From NCBI GenBank assembly GCA_023386345.1, contig JAEWJT010000017.1, positions 252,857 through 316,856 on the forward strand: 64,000 nucleotides of DNA, in the 5' to 3' direction. A program made the position numbers and the translations under genes. Shown here one piece after another: positions 8,249 to 17,223 of this stretch. Under the pieces are notes generated by a model. That model saw only the letters and a program-made list of their open reading frames with translations, ran no database searches and was not told the origin of the DNA. The stretch is from Bacillota bacterium (lineage in GTDB: Bacteria > Bacillota > Clostridia > Tissierellales > Sedimentibacteraceae). Within the stretch, counting starts at the first letter, position 1; every line of letters begins with the position of its first letter.

Positions 8249-9313
8249 TTATTTTCCTATTGCAAGCTTTACAAGTTCCTCAATAAGCTCTGTATATCCC
8301 ATTTTTAGACCAACTCTTAGCATTGATGGATATCTACTTACATTTGTAAGTCCGGGTATTGTGTTTACTTCGTTTAAAATTATTTCCTTGTTTGGAGTCA
8401 AGAACATATCAACTCTTGTTAAGCCACTGCAATTTAATGCTTTATAAACCTTATAAGCTATTTCTTTTGCCTCGCTCTTTAATTCATCACTTATACGAGC
8501 AGGACAATGTATTTTGGATGTAGTTGAATGATATTTTTCATCATAGTCAAAGAAGTCGTGATACATCTCGATTTCATCAACTTCACCTATCATCAGTTCA
8601 TCATTTCCTAAAACTGCACATCCGATTTCAAATCCATCTATAGTTTTTTCTAAAACTACCTTTGTATCATATTTAAAAGCTAGCTTTAATCCTTCTACAA
8701 ATTCATCATAATTTCTTATTTTGCTTATACCGTGAGATGAGCCTGTGTTAGCTGGCTTCATAAACATAGGCAGTGACAGCTTTGATAAAGCCTTTTCATA
8801 TAAAGCCTTTGTATCAAGATTTGCTTCATTCCTCACACTCATAAACGGTGCTGTTTTTACACCGGCATTTTCACAAACAATATGAGTAAATTCCTTATCC
8901 ATGCAAACAGATGATGACAAGACACCACAACCTACGTATGGAATTCCTGAAAGCTCACATAAACCTTGTATAGTTCCATCTTCACCGTTTTTACCATGCA
9001 GAACAGGGAACACGCAGTCAATGCTTAGTGTTTCAAAGCTTTTATCATTGTTAAGCTTTACAAAGCCTTTTAATGTTGCATTTGGACTTAAAATCATCTC
9101 GCAACAGCCTGGATTTTTGAACCAAGTATTGTTATCTACTTCTTCAACATTTCCTGGGAAATATAACCATTTTCCTTCTTCTGTTATTCCTACCAGTGTT
9201 ACATCAAACTTATCTACTGGTATATTTTTTATTATTGATGTAGCTGAATGCAGCGAAATCAAATATTCGCTTGATTTCCCACCAAAAATAACAGCTAATT
9301 TTATCTTTTCCAT
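8249..9313 (-). CDS. ddl: D-alanine--D-Ala/D-Ser ligase, VanG-like
   Basis: A 354-residue ATP-grasp ligase that joins D-Ala to D-Ala or another D-residue for the peptidoglycan stem. It has VIFGGKSSEY, FPVLHGKNGEDGTIQG, KPANTGSSHG, FDYDEKYH, and the metal-binding end RVDMFLTPNKEIILNEVNTIPG. From memory, the segments NNTWF, SKIHCPARI and KALNCSGLTRVDMF match VanG-type D-Ala-D-Ser ligases better than housekeeping Ddl. No vanT, vanXY or vanRS genes are nearby, so a housekeeping role beside murF is as likely. The ATG has GGAGGATA upstream. It is read after murF on the same strand, 117 nt apart, and is flanked on both sides by related palindromes. Confidence 0.88.
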   Translation of the reverse strand: MEKIKLAVIFGGKSSEYLISLHSATSIIKNIPVDKFDVTLVGITEEGKWLYFPGNVEEVDNNTWFKNPGCCEMILSPNATLKGFVKLNNDKSFETLSIDCVFPVLHGKNGEDGTIQGLCELSGIPYVGCGVLSSSVCMDKEFTHIVCENAGVKTAPFMSVRNEANLDTKALYEKALSKLSLPMFMKPANTGSSHGISKIRNYDEFVEGLKLAFKYDTKVVLEKTIDGFEIGCAVLGNDELMIGEVDEIEMYHDFFDYDEKYHSTTSKIHCPARISDELKSEAKEIAYKVYKALNCSGLTRVDMFLTPNKEIILNEVNTIPGLTNVSRYPSMLRVGLKMGYTELIEELVKLAIGK

Positions 9314-9378
9314 ATATATCCTCCGTATTTTGATATTTAATTTTAGTATATTTTAAATGATAATCTATCGATGAATTC

Positions 9379-9426
9379 TCACTAAGTTTTCCATAAATAA
9401 GCTATAAGTAAAAGCTTAGTATAGCT
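9379..9426. repeat. Palindromic repeat of the AGTRAAAGYTTAG family between murF and ddl
   Basis: ACTAAGTTTT (9381-9390) pairs with AAAAGCTTAGT (9410-9420) with one gap. An alternative stem, AGCTATA (9400-9406)/TATAGCT (9420-9426), overlaps it. It carries the same AGTAAAAGCTTAGT core as the repeat at 8172. Confidence 0.5.
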
Positions 9427-9430
9427 AAAA

Positions 9431-10807
9431 TTACAAATCTCTTAAAGCATCTACAACCTTGTCAAATTCTAAGCTTCTTGACGCTTTAATAAGTAATGCA
9501 CAGTTTTCGTTTAAATATTTGCTTAAATACTCTGTCATAAGCTTTTTATCATCAAATGTTTTTATATTTTTAACAATGCCATTTGCACCATCAGCTATAT
9601 TTTTAGCTAAATCTCCATATGTCACAAGTTCGTCAATATTATAATTTGCTAGCTTATTGCCTATTTCATAGTGTAATTTTGCTTCATTTTCTCCAAGACC
9701 AAGCATATCTCCAAGAGCTACAATTTTCTTTGGAGAAGAAAGTGTTTCAAAGGTATCAAGTGCAGCTAAAACACTTTGAGGATTAGACTTATATGAATCA
9801 TTTAGGATGGTACAATTTTTTACTTTTACCAATTCATTTCTAAGACCAGTTTTCTGAATGTTATTTAATCCTTGCTTTATTTCTTCATTAGTTAAGTTAA
9901 AGCTTTTAGCAGCTAAAATTGCAGAAATTACGTTCAATGCTTGATGCTTTCCTAACATATCAACGCTAAATACATCGCTTAATTCTCCATGAGTTTCAAA
10001 GCTGATGCCATTTTCATCTTGATTTATAATTTCACAATACAAATCATTGCTTTCATCAAAACCAAATTTTTTGATATTAAGTGTTTCATTGACTGAAATT
10101 TTTTGTATTTCAGACTTTATTAATTTATCATCCCCATTATAAATGAAAAGACCGTAATCATCTATACACTCTACTATTTCAAGCTTTGCATTGGCAATTT
10201 CTTCAACACAATTAAAATTTTCTAAGTGTGCAGTTCCAACATTAGTAAGAATTGCAATGCTTGGCTTAACCATGTCTTTTAAGAACAGGATATCTCCTTT
10301 TTTTTCTAATCCCATCTCAACTACTGCAACCTCACAATCTTCATCAAGGCTTAGTATAGTTAAAGGTACTCCAAGCTCATTGTTATAATTGCCGGGAGTT
10401 TTTTGTGTTTTAAATTTTACTGACAATAAGGCGGCTAATATGTCCTTAGTGGATGTCTTGCCATTGCTGCCGGATATGCCAATGACCTTTGTATCAAGGC
10501 TGTCTCTATATGCTCTTGCTAAATTTTGCATGGCACAGGTAGTATCGTCTACCAATATTATTCCAATATTTTCAGGGGGATTTGGCTCGCTCTTGTTCCA
10601 AAGACTTGCAACACAGCCATTTTCTATGGCATTTTTTATGTAGCTGTGTCCATTAAAAGTTTCACCCTTTATTGGAACAAATAAGTTTCCAGGCTCCGCT
10701 TCTCTTGAATCTATGCAAATACCAGTTATTAATGTATTGTTAAATTTTTCATTTATCACATTTAAACTTATCATATCAGCTATAGTTTTTAAATTGTTTT
10801 TTATCAT
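9431..10807 (-). CDS. murF: UDP-N-acetylmuramoyl-tripeptide--D-alanyl-D-alanine ligase
   Basis: A 458-residue Mur ligase that adds the terminal dipeptide to the UDP-MurNAc-tripeptide in the cytoplasm. The N-terminal domain contains GICIDSREAEPGNLFVPIKG and FNGHSYI, the ATP loop is GISGSNGKTSTKD, and the central and C-terminal domains have VVEMGLEKKGDI, LTNVGTAHLENF and LNDSYKSNPQSV. The length is normal for MurF. It lies upstream of the D-Ala ligase on the same strand, so the enzyme that makes the dipeptide and the one that uses it are probably co-transcribed. GGAG lies about 7 nt before the ATG. Confidence 0.95.
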   Translation of the reverse strand: MIKNNLKTIADMISLNVINEKFNNTLITGICIDSREAEPGNLFVPIKGETFNGHSYIKNAIENGCVASLWNKSEPNPPENIGIILVDDTTCAMQNLARAYRDSLDTKVIGISGSNGKTSTKDILAALLSVKFKTQKTPGNYNNELGVPLTILSLDEDCEVAVVEMGLEKKGDILFLKDMVKPSIAILTNVGTAHLENFNCVEEIANAKLEIVECIDDYGLFIYNGDDKLIKSEIQKISVNETLNIKKFGFDESNDLYCEIINQDENGISFETHGELSDVFSVDMLGKHQALNVISAILAAKSFNLTNEEIKQGLNNIQKTGLRNELVKVKNCTILNDSYKSNPQSVLAALDTFETLSSPKKIVALGDMLGLGENEAKLHYEIGNKLANYNIDELVTYGDLAKNIADGANGIVKNIKTFDDKKLMTEYLSKYLNENCALLIKASRSLEFDKVVDALRDL

Positions 10808-10836
10808 GAGTTATCTCCAAAAGTTTTTATTTATAC

Positions 10837-10864
10837 AGAGCGAAACTTATTTCGCTCTTTTTAT
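10837..10864 (+). repeat. Dispersed terminator-like repeat (AGAGCGAAACTT family), copy 1
   Basis: AGAGCGAAA (10837-10845)/TTTCGCTCT (10850-10858) is followed by a T-run on the plus strand. No plus-strand gene ends here; it sits upstream of murF. Related copies lie at 11691 and 20001. Confidence 0.6.
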
Positions 10865-11012
10865 GCAAAATTTAAAATTAATACTTGCAACTTACATTAT
10901 AACACTATAAAATGTTAATATAAAGAATATATTTAAAATATTTAATTTTTCTTTAGATAAATATAAGACTAAAGATGTAAACTATTTATAAATAAAGATT
11001 GACGGAGGAATT

Positions 11013-11675
11013 ATGTCGGATTTCACTATACAAATAATTGATAAACTATTACTCTTGCCAGGTCTGCTTATTGGATTATCTGCGCATGAGTTTGCGCATG
11101 CTTATGTTGCATTTAAGCTTGGAGACGATTCCCAAAGATTTCAGGGGAGGTTGACTCTTAATCCTTTAAAGCATATAGATCCAGTGGGATTTCTTTTTCT
11201 AATGTTATTGGGATATGGATGGGCGAAGCCTGTTATGGTAAATTCAAGAGGATTTAAAAATCTGCGTAGAGATGATACGCTTGTTTCAATAGCAGGTCCA
11301 ATAGCAAATTTAATATTAGCTGTTATTTTTACAATTTTAATGGGATTAACTGTTGTTATTATAACAAAGACAGGTGGTTATAATCAAACAACAGAAATAA
11401 TCATGAAAATATTGGAAAGAGCTTTATTGATAAATCTTGTGTTAATGGTATTTAACCTTATACCATTGCCACCTCTTGATGGACATCACATTTTAGGAAA
11501 CATAGTAGGAACTCCTCTTTGGAATTTTTACTACAAGTACGCAGATATATTAAGAATAGTACTGATGTTTGTAATTATTCTAGGAGGAACAAGATATATA
11601 ATATCTCCGATAGTTGGCAGTATATATAATTTTTTAATAAATCTAATGCAAAATATTTTATTGATGATAATGTAA
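11013..11675 (+). CDS. Site-2 protease family protein (M50 zinc metalloprotease)
   Basis: A 220-residue integral membrane protein. The zinc motif HEFAH is at residues 25-29 within the first membrane segment, and the second signature, NLIPLPPLDGHH, is in the C-terminal half. This matches the short site-2 protease subfamily (YwhC/Rip-like), which cleaves membrane-embedded substrates. The substrate cannot be told from context. CGGAGG precedes ATG by 6-7 nt. A compact terminator follows immediately, and the folate gene starts 69 nt downstream. Confidence 0.9.
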   Translation: MSDFTIQIIDKLLLLPGLLIGLSAHEFAHAYVAFKLGDDSQRFQGRLTLNPLKHIDPVGFLFLMLLGYGWAKPVMVNSRGFKNLRRDDTLVSIAGPIANLILAVIFTILMGLTVVIITKTGGYNQTTEIIMKILERALLINLVLMVFNLIPLPPLDGHHILGNIVGTPLWNFYYKYADILRIVLMFVIILGGTRYIISPIVGSIYNFLINLMQNILLMIM

Positions 11676-11690
11676 AAATTTGAATTGTTA

Positions 11691-11715
11691 GAGCGAAGCT
11701 TGCTTCGCTTTTTTA
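11691..11715 (+). terminator. Intrinsic terminator after the M50 gene (AGAGCGAA repeat family, copy 2)
   Basis: A perfect stem AGCGAAGC (11692-11699)/GCTTCGCT (11702-11709) with a 2-nt loop, followed by TTTTTT. The sequence resembles the repeats at 10837 and 20001. Confidence 0.8.
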
Positions 11716-11744
11716 TAATACTAATGGGGAGTATAAACTAAAAA

Positions 11745-12332
11745 ATGAAAACCAAAAATGAAATTAGAAAAGAAATATTAAACATTAGAAATAATTTGAG
11801 TTCTGAGCTTGCAGAACAAAAAAGCAGAATAATAATTGATAAGATTAAGGACACTGAGGAATATAAAAACAGCAAGAGTATAATGGTTTATATGGATTTT
11901 AAAAATGAGGTAAATACTAAAGCTTTTATAAATGAAGCTTTAAGTGAAGGTAAAAAAATAATAATTCCATATACAGATGTTGAGAAAGTCTTGATAATAC
12001 CTGTAGAAATAAACAGTCTTGATGATTTGGTTCTATGCAAATTTGGATATCTTGAGCCAAAGAAAGAAGCATTAAACAATCCATATGACATAGAAAAAAT
12101 TGAGCTCATAATAGTACCGGGAGTAGCATTTGACAAGAGAAAAAACAGAATTGGTTTCGGAAAAGGCTACTATGATAAGTTTTTGAGGAACAGGAATGCT
12201 TTAACAAAGGAAATTACTTTAGCAAAGGCCTTTGCCCTTGCATATGAGTTTCAAGTATTTGAAGAAATACCAGCAGAAGAGCATGATATTAAAATGGATA
12301 AAATATTTACAGAGGAAAATGTTTATAGATAA
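11745..12332 (+). CDS. 5-formyltetrahydrofolate cyclo-ligase
   Basis: A 195-residue protein of the usual length for this family, which converts 5-formyl-THF to 5,10-methenyl-THF using ATP. The N-terminal KNEIRKEILNIRNNLS, the middle IIIPYTD and the nucleotide/folate motif VPGVAFDKRKNRIGFGKGYYD are characteristic. The likely site GGGGAG is about 13 nt from ATG, a long spacing. It follows the M50 gene after a terminator and probably has its own promoter. It is likely housekeeping one-carbon metabolism. Confidence 0.92.
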   Translation: MKTKNEIRKEILNIRNNLSSELAEQKSRIIIDKIKDTEEYKNSKSIMVYMDFKNEVNTKAFINEALSEGKKIIIPYTDVEKVLIIPVEINSLDDLVLCKFGYLEPKKEALNNPYDIEKIELIIVPGVAFDKRKNRIGFGKGYYDKFLRNRNALTKEITLAKAFALAYEFQVFEEIPAEEHDIKMDKIFTEENVYR

Positions 12333-12473
12333 TTTATTAAAATAGTAATATATCAATGTTTCTGAAAAATTAAACATATTAAACAAATTGATTTTAGAGA
12401 TTGAACATTTAGTTGAAGAGCTTTAATATGTAGTATGAATAGAAACAGTATCATAAAAATTTATAAGAGATTA

Positions 12474-12566
12474 AAAAAATTGAGTAATGCTTTAATACGG
12501 AAGCATAAAAGAACTTATGATTGTAACATAATTTTTATGTTTCCGTTTAATTTTACTCATTTTTGT
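12474..12566. repeat. Long imperfect palindrome
   Basis: The outer arms AAATTGAGTAA/TTACTCATTTT and inner arms ACGGAAGCATAAAA/TTTTATGTTTCCGT would fold a hairpin of about 90 nt. It could be a miniature element or a structured RNA. No coding sequence is inside. Confidence 0.45.
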
Positions 12567-12763
12567 AAATAATACTGCTGTGCCTGCATTATTTAATTTT
12601 CTACAAATATAAATATAAAAATTGAGCAGTTAAAAACACGTATAGCATAAATGATAAGGTAATTTAACAGTTTGGATATTGACTCCTAAATAAAATGCTA
12701 ATAAGATAAGTGAATTTTTAAAAGTAAAGAATACAAAAATTAAAATAATGTATTATTATAATG

Positions 12764-12792
12764 TTGTACTTTTTATTTTAAACATATATAAT
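12764..12792 (+). promoter_or_regulatory. Sigma-A promoter of the DUF4491 gene
   Basis: TTGTAC (12764-12769), a 17-bp spacer and a perfect TATAAT (12787-12792). The leader to the downstream start would be about 150 nt. Confidence 0.6.
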
Positions 12793-12952
12793 TAATATGT
12801 AATAATTACAAGTAGAAATATTTATTGGAAACAAGTGTAAATCTTGTCGGACAATCTTAGGATGGTGCATTCACTAAGAGACATGTAACACGAGTAGATA
12901 GTATATTTGGTTCTAATTATAAAAAACATTTATTAATATGGAGGGTATGGGT

Positions 12953-13264
12953 ATGAATTTTCAAGGATTGATAATAGGGCTAGCTGCATTTATAATTATA
13001 GGAGTATTTCATCCGATAGTTATAAAATCAGAGTACTATTTTGGAAAAAATGTGTGGCCAATTTTTTTATTAGTTGGTTTATTGCTGATAGCATTATCTA
13101 TATACATTAATAATATAACAATTTCTGCTATCATTGGTATTACGGGATTTTCTTCACTATGGAGTATACATGAGATTTTTGAGCAGGAGGAACGTGTGAA
13201 AAAGGGATGGTTTCCACACAATCCAAATAAAAATGGTAATTGTATTCAAGAAAAGGATAATTAA
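12953..13264 (+). CDS. DUF4491 family small membrane protein
   Basis: A 103-residue protein with three hydrophobic segments and the ending EIFEQEERVKKGWFPHNPNK, which I recognise as the DUF4491 pattern. Its function is unknown. ATG 12953 is chosen because GGAGGG (12941-12946) is 6-7 nt ahead of it; the upstream in-frame ATG at 12938 would place that site inside the gene. It stands alone between a long intergenic region and the convergent ferritin-like gene. Confidence 0.75.
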   Translation: MNFQGLIIGLAAFIIIGVFHPIVIKSEYYFGKNVWPIFLLVGLLLIALSIYINNITISAIIGITGFSSLWSIHEIFEQEERVKKGWFPHNPNKNGNCIQEKDN

Positions 13265-13344
13265 TTTTCTAAAATACTTTATAAGGAAGCATGATAAAAA
13301 ATAACTAAGTAAAGAAAACTATGTATATTAGATTTAGAAAGCTC

Positions 13345-13866
13345 CTATATCTGTCGATATATCTCATTAAAAATTTGAAGGTGATGTTCCTCATCACGTA
13401 TAATGCGGTTTAAAATTTCCACGATATTTGTATCCCTGATGTTTTTTGCCTCTCTTGAATACTTTCGGATAGCTGCTTTTTCTGCTTTAATTGATTCCTC
13501 TACAAGTGCACGTAATTCTCTAGGATAACTTATAAATGACGGAGACCACCATTGAGGATGCTTTTCACTACAAACCCAAAGTCTTGGGTCTGCTCCGAGT
13601 AGTAAAGCTAACTCCGAAAATATATTTAAGTGATACATTTCAACGATACTAACATCATGAAAACACTTTGAAATCCAACTATATTTTGGCTTCGTAACGA
13701 CAGCAATGTAGGAATACCTGACGATGTCGCTCATTTCAGAAATAATACTTGCAATGTTACTTAACATACTACAGGCATAAACGGGATTTGGCCCAACTAC
13801 TCGCACAGGAGGGTATGGCTCATTTATCCTATATGGGCATTCACTTATATTGTTATCATTTATCAT
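13345..13866 (-). CDS. Ferritin-like di-iron domain protein
   Basis: A 173-residue soluble, mostly helical protein. Four helices carry carboxylate/histidine ligands in ferritin/rubrerythrin-like order: SEMSDIVRYSY, VEMYHLNIFSELA (ExxH), EESIKAEKAAIRKY and RDEEHHLQIFNEI (ExxH). This suggests a di-iron four-helix bundle, although the N-terminal extension (CPYRINEPYPPVRVVGPNP) is unusual. The role could be iron or peroxide handling, or a spore-coat-associated protein, but nothing visible decides this. The start at 13866 (MINDNN) has TGGAGA 6-8 nt upstream; the ATG at 13878 lacks a site. Confidence 0.65.
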   Translation of the reverse strand: MINDNNISECPYRINEPYPPVRVVGPNPVYACSMLSNIASIISEMSDIVRYSYIAVVTKPKYSWISKCFHDVSIVEMYHLNIFSELALLLGADPRLWVCSEKHPQWWSPSFISYPRELRALVEESIKAEKAAIRKYSREAKNIRDTNIVEILNRIIRDEEHHLQIFNEIYRQI

Positions 13867-14078
13867 TATTTTCTCCATTTCGCATATTGATATGATACAG
13901 TTTATTCATGTAAATATGAGATTATTACATCATCATTTATATTTGTTGCGCAGATATGGATGGAAATAAATCGCTTTAGTGGCGGTAAACAGCTATATAT
14001 TATTGATATGTTTTACCAATGCTAACAGATAACTTATTATTAAAATGATATCAATTTTTAGAAGTGGATGAATTTAAA

Positions 14079-14237
14079 TTATTTAGACAGCATATATGCA
14101 GATTTATTAGTGCAGTAATTACAAATTTTGTCTTCGCATTTTTCCATAGTTGGGGAAATTTCTTCTTCGTTTACATAATCGTCTAAGGCCATATCTATGT
14201 GTTCAATACAGGTGTAAATTATTCTATCTCTGTCCAT
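14079..14237 (-). CDS. yyzF: YyzF-type CxxH/CxxC small protein
   Basis: A 52-residue ORF. It begins MDRDRIIYTCIEHIDMALDD, continues with ISPTMEKCEDKICNYC, and ends KSAYMLSK. The paired CxxH (CIEH) and CxxC (CNYC) match, from memory, the small 'CxxH/CxxC protein' family of which Bacillus YyzF is a member; a zinc site is plausible. A strong AAAAGGAG lies 8 nt before the ATG. In Bacillus this gene sits beside htrC and walJ, and here it neighbours yycJ and htrA, which supports the call. Its function is unknown. Confidence 0.75.
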   Translation of the reverse strand: MDRDRIIYTCIEHIDMALDDYVNEEEISPTMEKCEDKICNYCTNKSAYMLSK

Positions 14238-14480
14238 TTAGAACTCTCCTTTTGTTTTTGTAATTTTATATTTATTAAATTATACAGTAATTTACTGAAA
14301 AAATAAATAATAATTTATACTCTTTTAAAATTTATCATTACATCATATCTTATATAACACAAATCTACATAATAATAGAATACTAAATTAAAATTTCCCT
14401 TTAAATTAAGTTTGTTTTGTAGTATAATAAGCACAAAAAGCTTAGGATATTTGAAAGTAACATAAAAAGGAGATAATCAG

Positions 14481-15263
14481 TTGAAATTTTGTTCATTATA
14501 TAGTGGTAGTAGTGGCAATAGCCAATTTATCAAGGCAGGAAACACAAAAATTTTAGTCGATGCAGGACTTAGTGGAAAAAAAATACAGCAGGCTATTGAG
14601 AGTATCGGTGAAACTCCTGCTGATATTCAGGGGATTTTTATAACTCATGAGCATATTGACCATATACAATGTGCCGGTATTTTATCAAGGAGATTTAATA
14701 TCCCTATTTATGCAAACGAAAAAACTTGGATTGCCATGCAGCCATCAATCGGTGAAATAAAGTCTGAAAATATAAAGATATTTGAAAGCTGTGTAGAAAT
14801 TGGAGACTTATTTGTACAAGCCTTTGATGTGTCGCATGATGCAGCAAACCCTGTTGGTTACAAAATATTTAATCAAAATAAAAAGATTTCTTTATTGACT
14901 GATACAGGCTGTGTTTCAGATGAGATAAAAAAGCATATTGCAGATTCTGATCTTTTATTAATAGAATCAAATCATGATGAGGATATGGTTTTAGTTGGCT
15001 CATATCCTTGGCCATTAAAAAAGCGTGTGCTTGGTGAATTTGGACATATGTCTAATGATTTAGCGGGGACTTTATTATCTGAAGTTTTGAAAAAAGGCTC
15101 TGAGATAGTTCTTCTTGGACATTTGAGTAGGGAAAATAACTTTCCGGAGTTAGCATATAAAACAGTAGAAGGAATATTAAATGAGAATAATATTTTTGTA
15201 AAAGACGGTCTAGTACTTGATATGACTTATAGAGATAAATCCTCCAAGGTTTATGAGCTATAA
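14481..15263 (+). CDS. walJ: YycJ/WalJ-type metallo-beta-lactamase fold hydrolase
   Basis: A 260-residue cytoplasmic protein with the SLYSGSSGNSQFI start, the metal-binding THEHIDHI, FDVSHDAANPVGY, LLTDTGCVSD and ESNHD motifs typical of YycJ. The family consists of MBL-fold nucleases/hydrolases linked to the WalRK cell-wall system and to DNA repair. It starts with TTG at 14481, with AAAAGGAG about 9 nt before it. The next gene is HtrA, as in the Bacillus wal locus, but here walRKHI lies about 16 kb downstream. Confidence 0.9.
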   Translation: MKFCSLYSGSSGNSQFIKAGNTKILVDAGLSGKKIQQAIESIGETPADIQGIFITHEHIDHIQCAGILSRRFNIPIYANEKTWIAMQPSIGEIKSENIKIFESCVEIGDLFVQAFDVSHDAANPVGYKIFNQNKKISLLTDTGCVSDEIKKHIADSDLLLIESNHDEDMVLVGSYPWPLKKRVLGEFGHMSNDLAGTLLSEVLKKGSEIVLLGHLSRENNFPELAYKTVEGILNENNIFVKDGLVLDMTYRDKSSKVYEL

Positions 15264-15425
15264 TACCTTAAATTATTCTTAATTTTCATGAAAATGTTCT
15301 TTGTGCATATACTATTTTTACATTTAAAATAAAGACAGAATTAAGGAAATAACTTTAAAATTTAATTATAAAGAAATTGTAATTGCAAATACAAAATAAA
15401 TGTAAAAAATATATATGGAAGGAAT

Positions 15426-16955
15426 GTGATTAAATTGTATAACAAAGAAAATGAATTTAAAGATGGAGAAATAAAAGGCGAAAACTTAATTAAACCTAAT
15501 GATGAGCAAAAGGATGAAGCTTCATTAAGCTTTAATAATGAGCAAAAACCTGATAGACCAGAAGAAAATACAATAGACTACAGTGCTGTTTCTGGAACGA
15601 AAGAGTATATATACACTCCTAGAGCTGGAGAAAGCTCTGCAATGAATGAGGCAAATAGCTATAATCAAGACGATAATCAGGCTCAAGCAGCAGAAAGTAA
15701 GCCAGAAGAAACAATAAAAAGAGATAATCAAAATTATAGCTCTGCGTACAATGAAAAGGCTTATAGTTCAGTGCATGATACAAATAACTACACTTCAGCA
15801 TACAATGAAAGCGTAGATGAGAGTGTAAAAGCTAAAAAACCAAAGAGAAGATTTGTTGCAACAGTAGCCCTTATTTTAGTTGTGTCGATGCTAAGCGGAG
15901 CTGCTGGAAGCCTTATGACAATTCACCTTTATAAAAATGGTACTATGCAGCAAAATACTGACAATATAAATAATGCTCAATCTGTTAAGATTGACTTAAA
16001 TGACGGAGCTTACTATGCAGCAGCTGTAAATGAAAAAACTAAAAATACAGTTGTAGGAGTTACGACTACACTAACAATGGTTTATGAATCATTCTGGGGT
16101 TCACAGGAGAGAGATGGACAAAGTATAGGCTCAGGCATTATAGTTGACCCTAATGGTTTAATACTTACAAACTCTCACGTTATAGGAGATGGTCATGCGA
16201 AAAAAATAGTAGTATCCTTAACAGACGGTACGACTGAAGAAGCAAGTGTTTTGTGGTATGATCAGGCTCTTGACCTTGCAGTTATAAAGATTAACAGAAC
16301 AGGTTTAAGCGCAGCAGAGCTTGGAGACTCTGATACATTGATAGTTGGTGAGCCGGTAGTAGCCATAGGAAATCCAATGTCCTTATCACTAAATGGAACA
16401 TTGACAAACGGAGTAGTCAGTGGACTAAACCGTTCAATAACTATCAACGGAACAACAATAAAACCACTTATTCAAACAAATGCTTCAATAAATCCTGGAA
16501 ATAGCGGAGGACCTTTATTTAATGCCGAAGGTAAGGTGATAGGAATAAATACAGCTAAGATGAGTTCAGCAGAAGGTTTAGGATTTTCTATTCCAATAAA
16601 TGTTGTTATTCCTATACTAAATCAAATAACAAAAGGTGAAACAGTAAACAGCTTATATATAGGAATACAAGGCATGAGTGTTTCTGAATACAAGGAAAGA
16701 ATGGGTATTGCACTTACAGTTGAGTCTGGAGTGTTTGTGGCAGAGATTGTAAAGGATAGTCCTGCTGATAAGGCTGGTCTTATGTACGGTGATATAATAA
16801 TTGCTATAGATAAGACAGAAATTAAAGAAATGACTGATTTAAAGAGAACTTTATATAACTATAAAGAAGGCGATAAGGTACAGGTAAAATATTTAAGAAA
16901 TGGAAGCGAGAGCACATCTGAAATTACCTTAGCGCAAAAACCAAAAAATTATTAA
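15426..16955 (+). CDS. htrA: HtrA/DegP-like membrane-anchored serine protease
   Basis: A 509-residue protein. About 135 acidic, Asn/Ser/Tyr-rich residues precede one membrane segment (about 138-166), so the long tail is cytoplasmic and the protease is outside. The trypsin-like domain has the triad His (about 251, LTNSHVIGD), Asp (about 283, ALDLAVIK) and Ser (about 360, NPGNSGGPL); a PDZ domain follows (from about 410, SPADKAGLMYGDIIIAI). Its role is quality control of exported proteins, in line with HtrC/YyxA of the wal locus. GTG 15426 is very close to GGAAGGA; TTG 15435 is an alternative start. A terminator follows. Confidence 0.93.
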   Translation: MIKLYNKENEFKDGEIKGENLIKPNDEQKDEASLSFNNEQKPDRPEENTIDYSAVSGTKEYIYTPRAGESSAMNEANSYNQDDNQAQAAESKPEETIKRDNQNYSSAYNEKAYSSVHDTNNYTSAYNESVDESVKAKKPKRRFVATVALILVVSMLSGAAGSLMTIHLYKNGTMQQNTDNINNAQSVKIDLNDGAYYAAAVNEKTKNTVVGVTTTLTMVYESFWGSQERDGQSIGSGIIVDPNGLILTNSHVIGDGHAKKIVVSLTDGTTEEASVLWYDQALDLAVIKINRTGLSAAELGDSDTLIVGEPVVAIGNPMSLSLNGTLTNGVVSGLNRSITINGTTIKPLIQTNASINPGNSGGPLFNAEGKVIGINTAKMSSAEGLGFSIPINVVIPILNQITKGETVNSLYIGIQGMSVSEYKERMGIALTVESGVFVAEIVKDSPADKAGLMYGDIIIAIDKTEIKEMTDLKRTLYNYKEGDKVQVKYLRNGSESTSEITLAQKPKNY

Positions 16956-16969
16956 CATAAAACTATATT

Positions 16970-16997
16970 GCAAGCCACATTTGTGGCTTGCTTTTTT
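16970..16997 (+). terminator. Intrinsic terminator after htrA
   Basis: A perfect 10-bp stem GCAAGCCACA/TGTGGCTTGC with a 2-nt loop, followed by six T residues. Confidence 0.9.
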
Positions 16998-17223
16998 AAC
17001 TAATAGTAAAATTTTATTTACTGTTAATAAATGAATAATTATTCCAATTTTTCTTTAAAGCAAAATTTATTTTGTTTTTTTATCTTTAGAGTATTATTCC
17101 GTGTGTAATTTTCATAATTAAAACAGTCAATTTCATAAAACTATATTAATTATTTTCATAATTTGATATTATAATCTATGTCATAGCATATTACGACAAA
17201 TAATTTAATAGAGGATAAAATTT

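Larger units (their letters stand above)
12333..12952. other. 620-bp intergenic region with a long imperfect palindrome and a sigma-A promoter
   Basis: No convincing gene is seen. The frame before 12426 reads as a short helical peptide ending in LILEIEHLVEEL but lacks a start codon and is treated as chance or decay. The region holds the palindrome at 12474-12566 and the promoter at 12764-12792, both listed separately. Confidence 0.5.

Noticed and set aside
8249..9313. Vancomycin-resistance operon
   Set aside because: Only the ligase is VanG-like; no racemase, dipeptidase or two-component genes of the van type are adjacent.
12333..12426. Short open stretch ending in LILEIEHLVEEL
   Set aside because: There is no usable start codon or Shine-Dalgarno site; it may be chance or a remnant.
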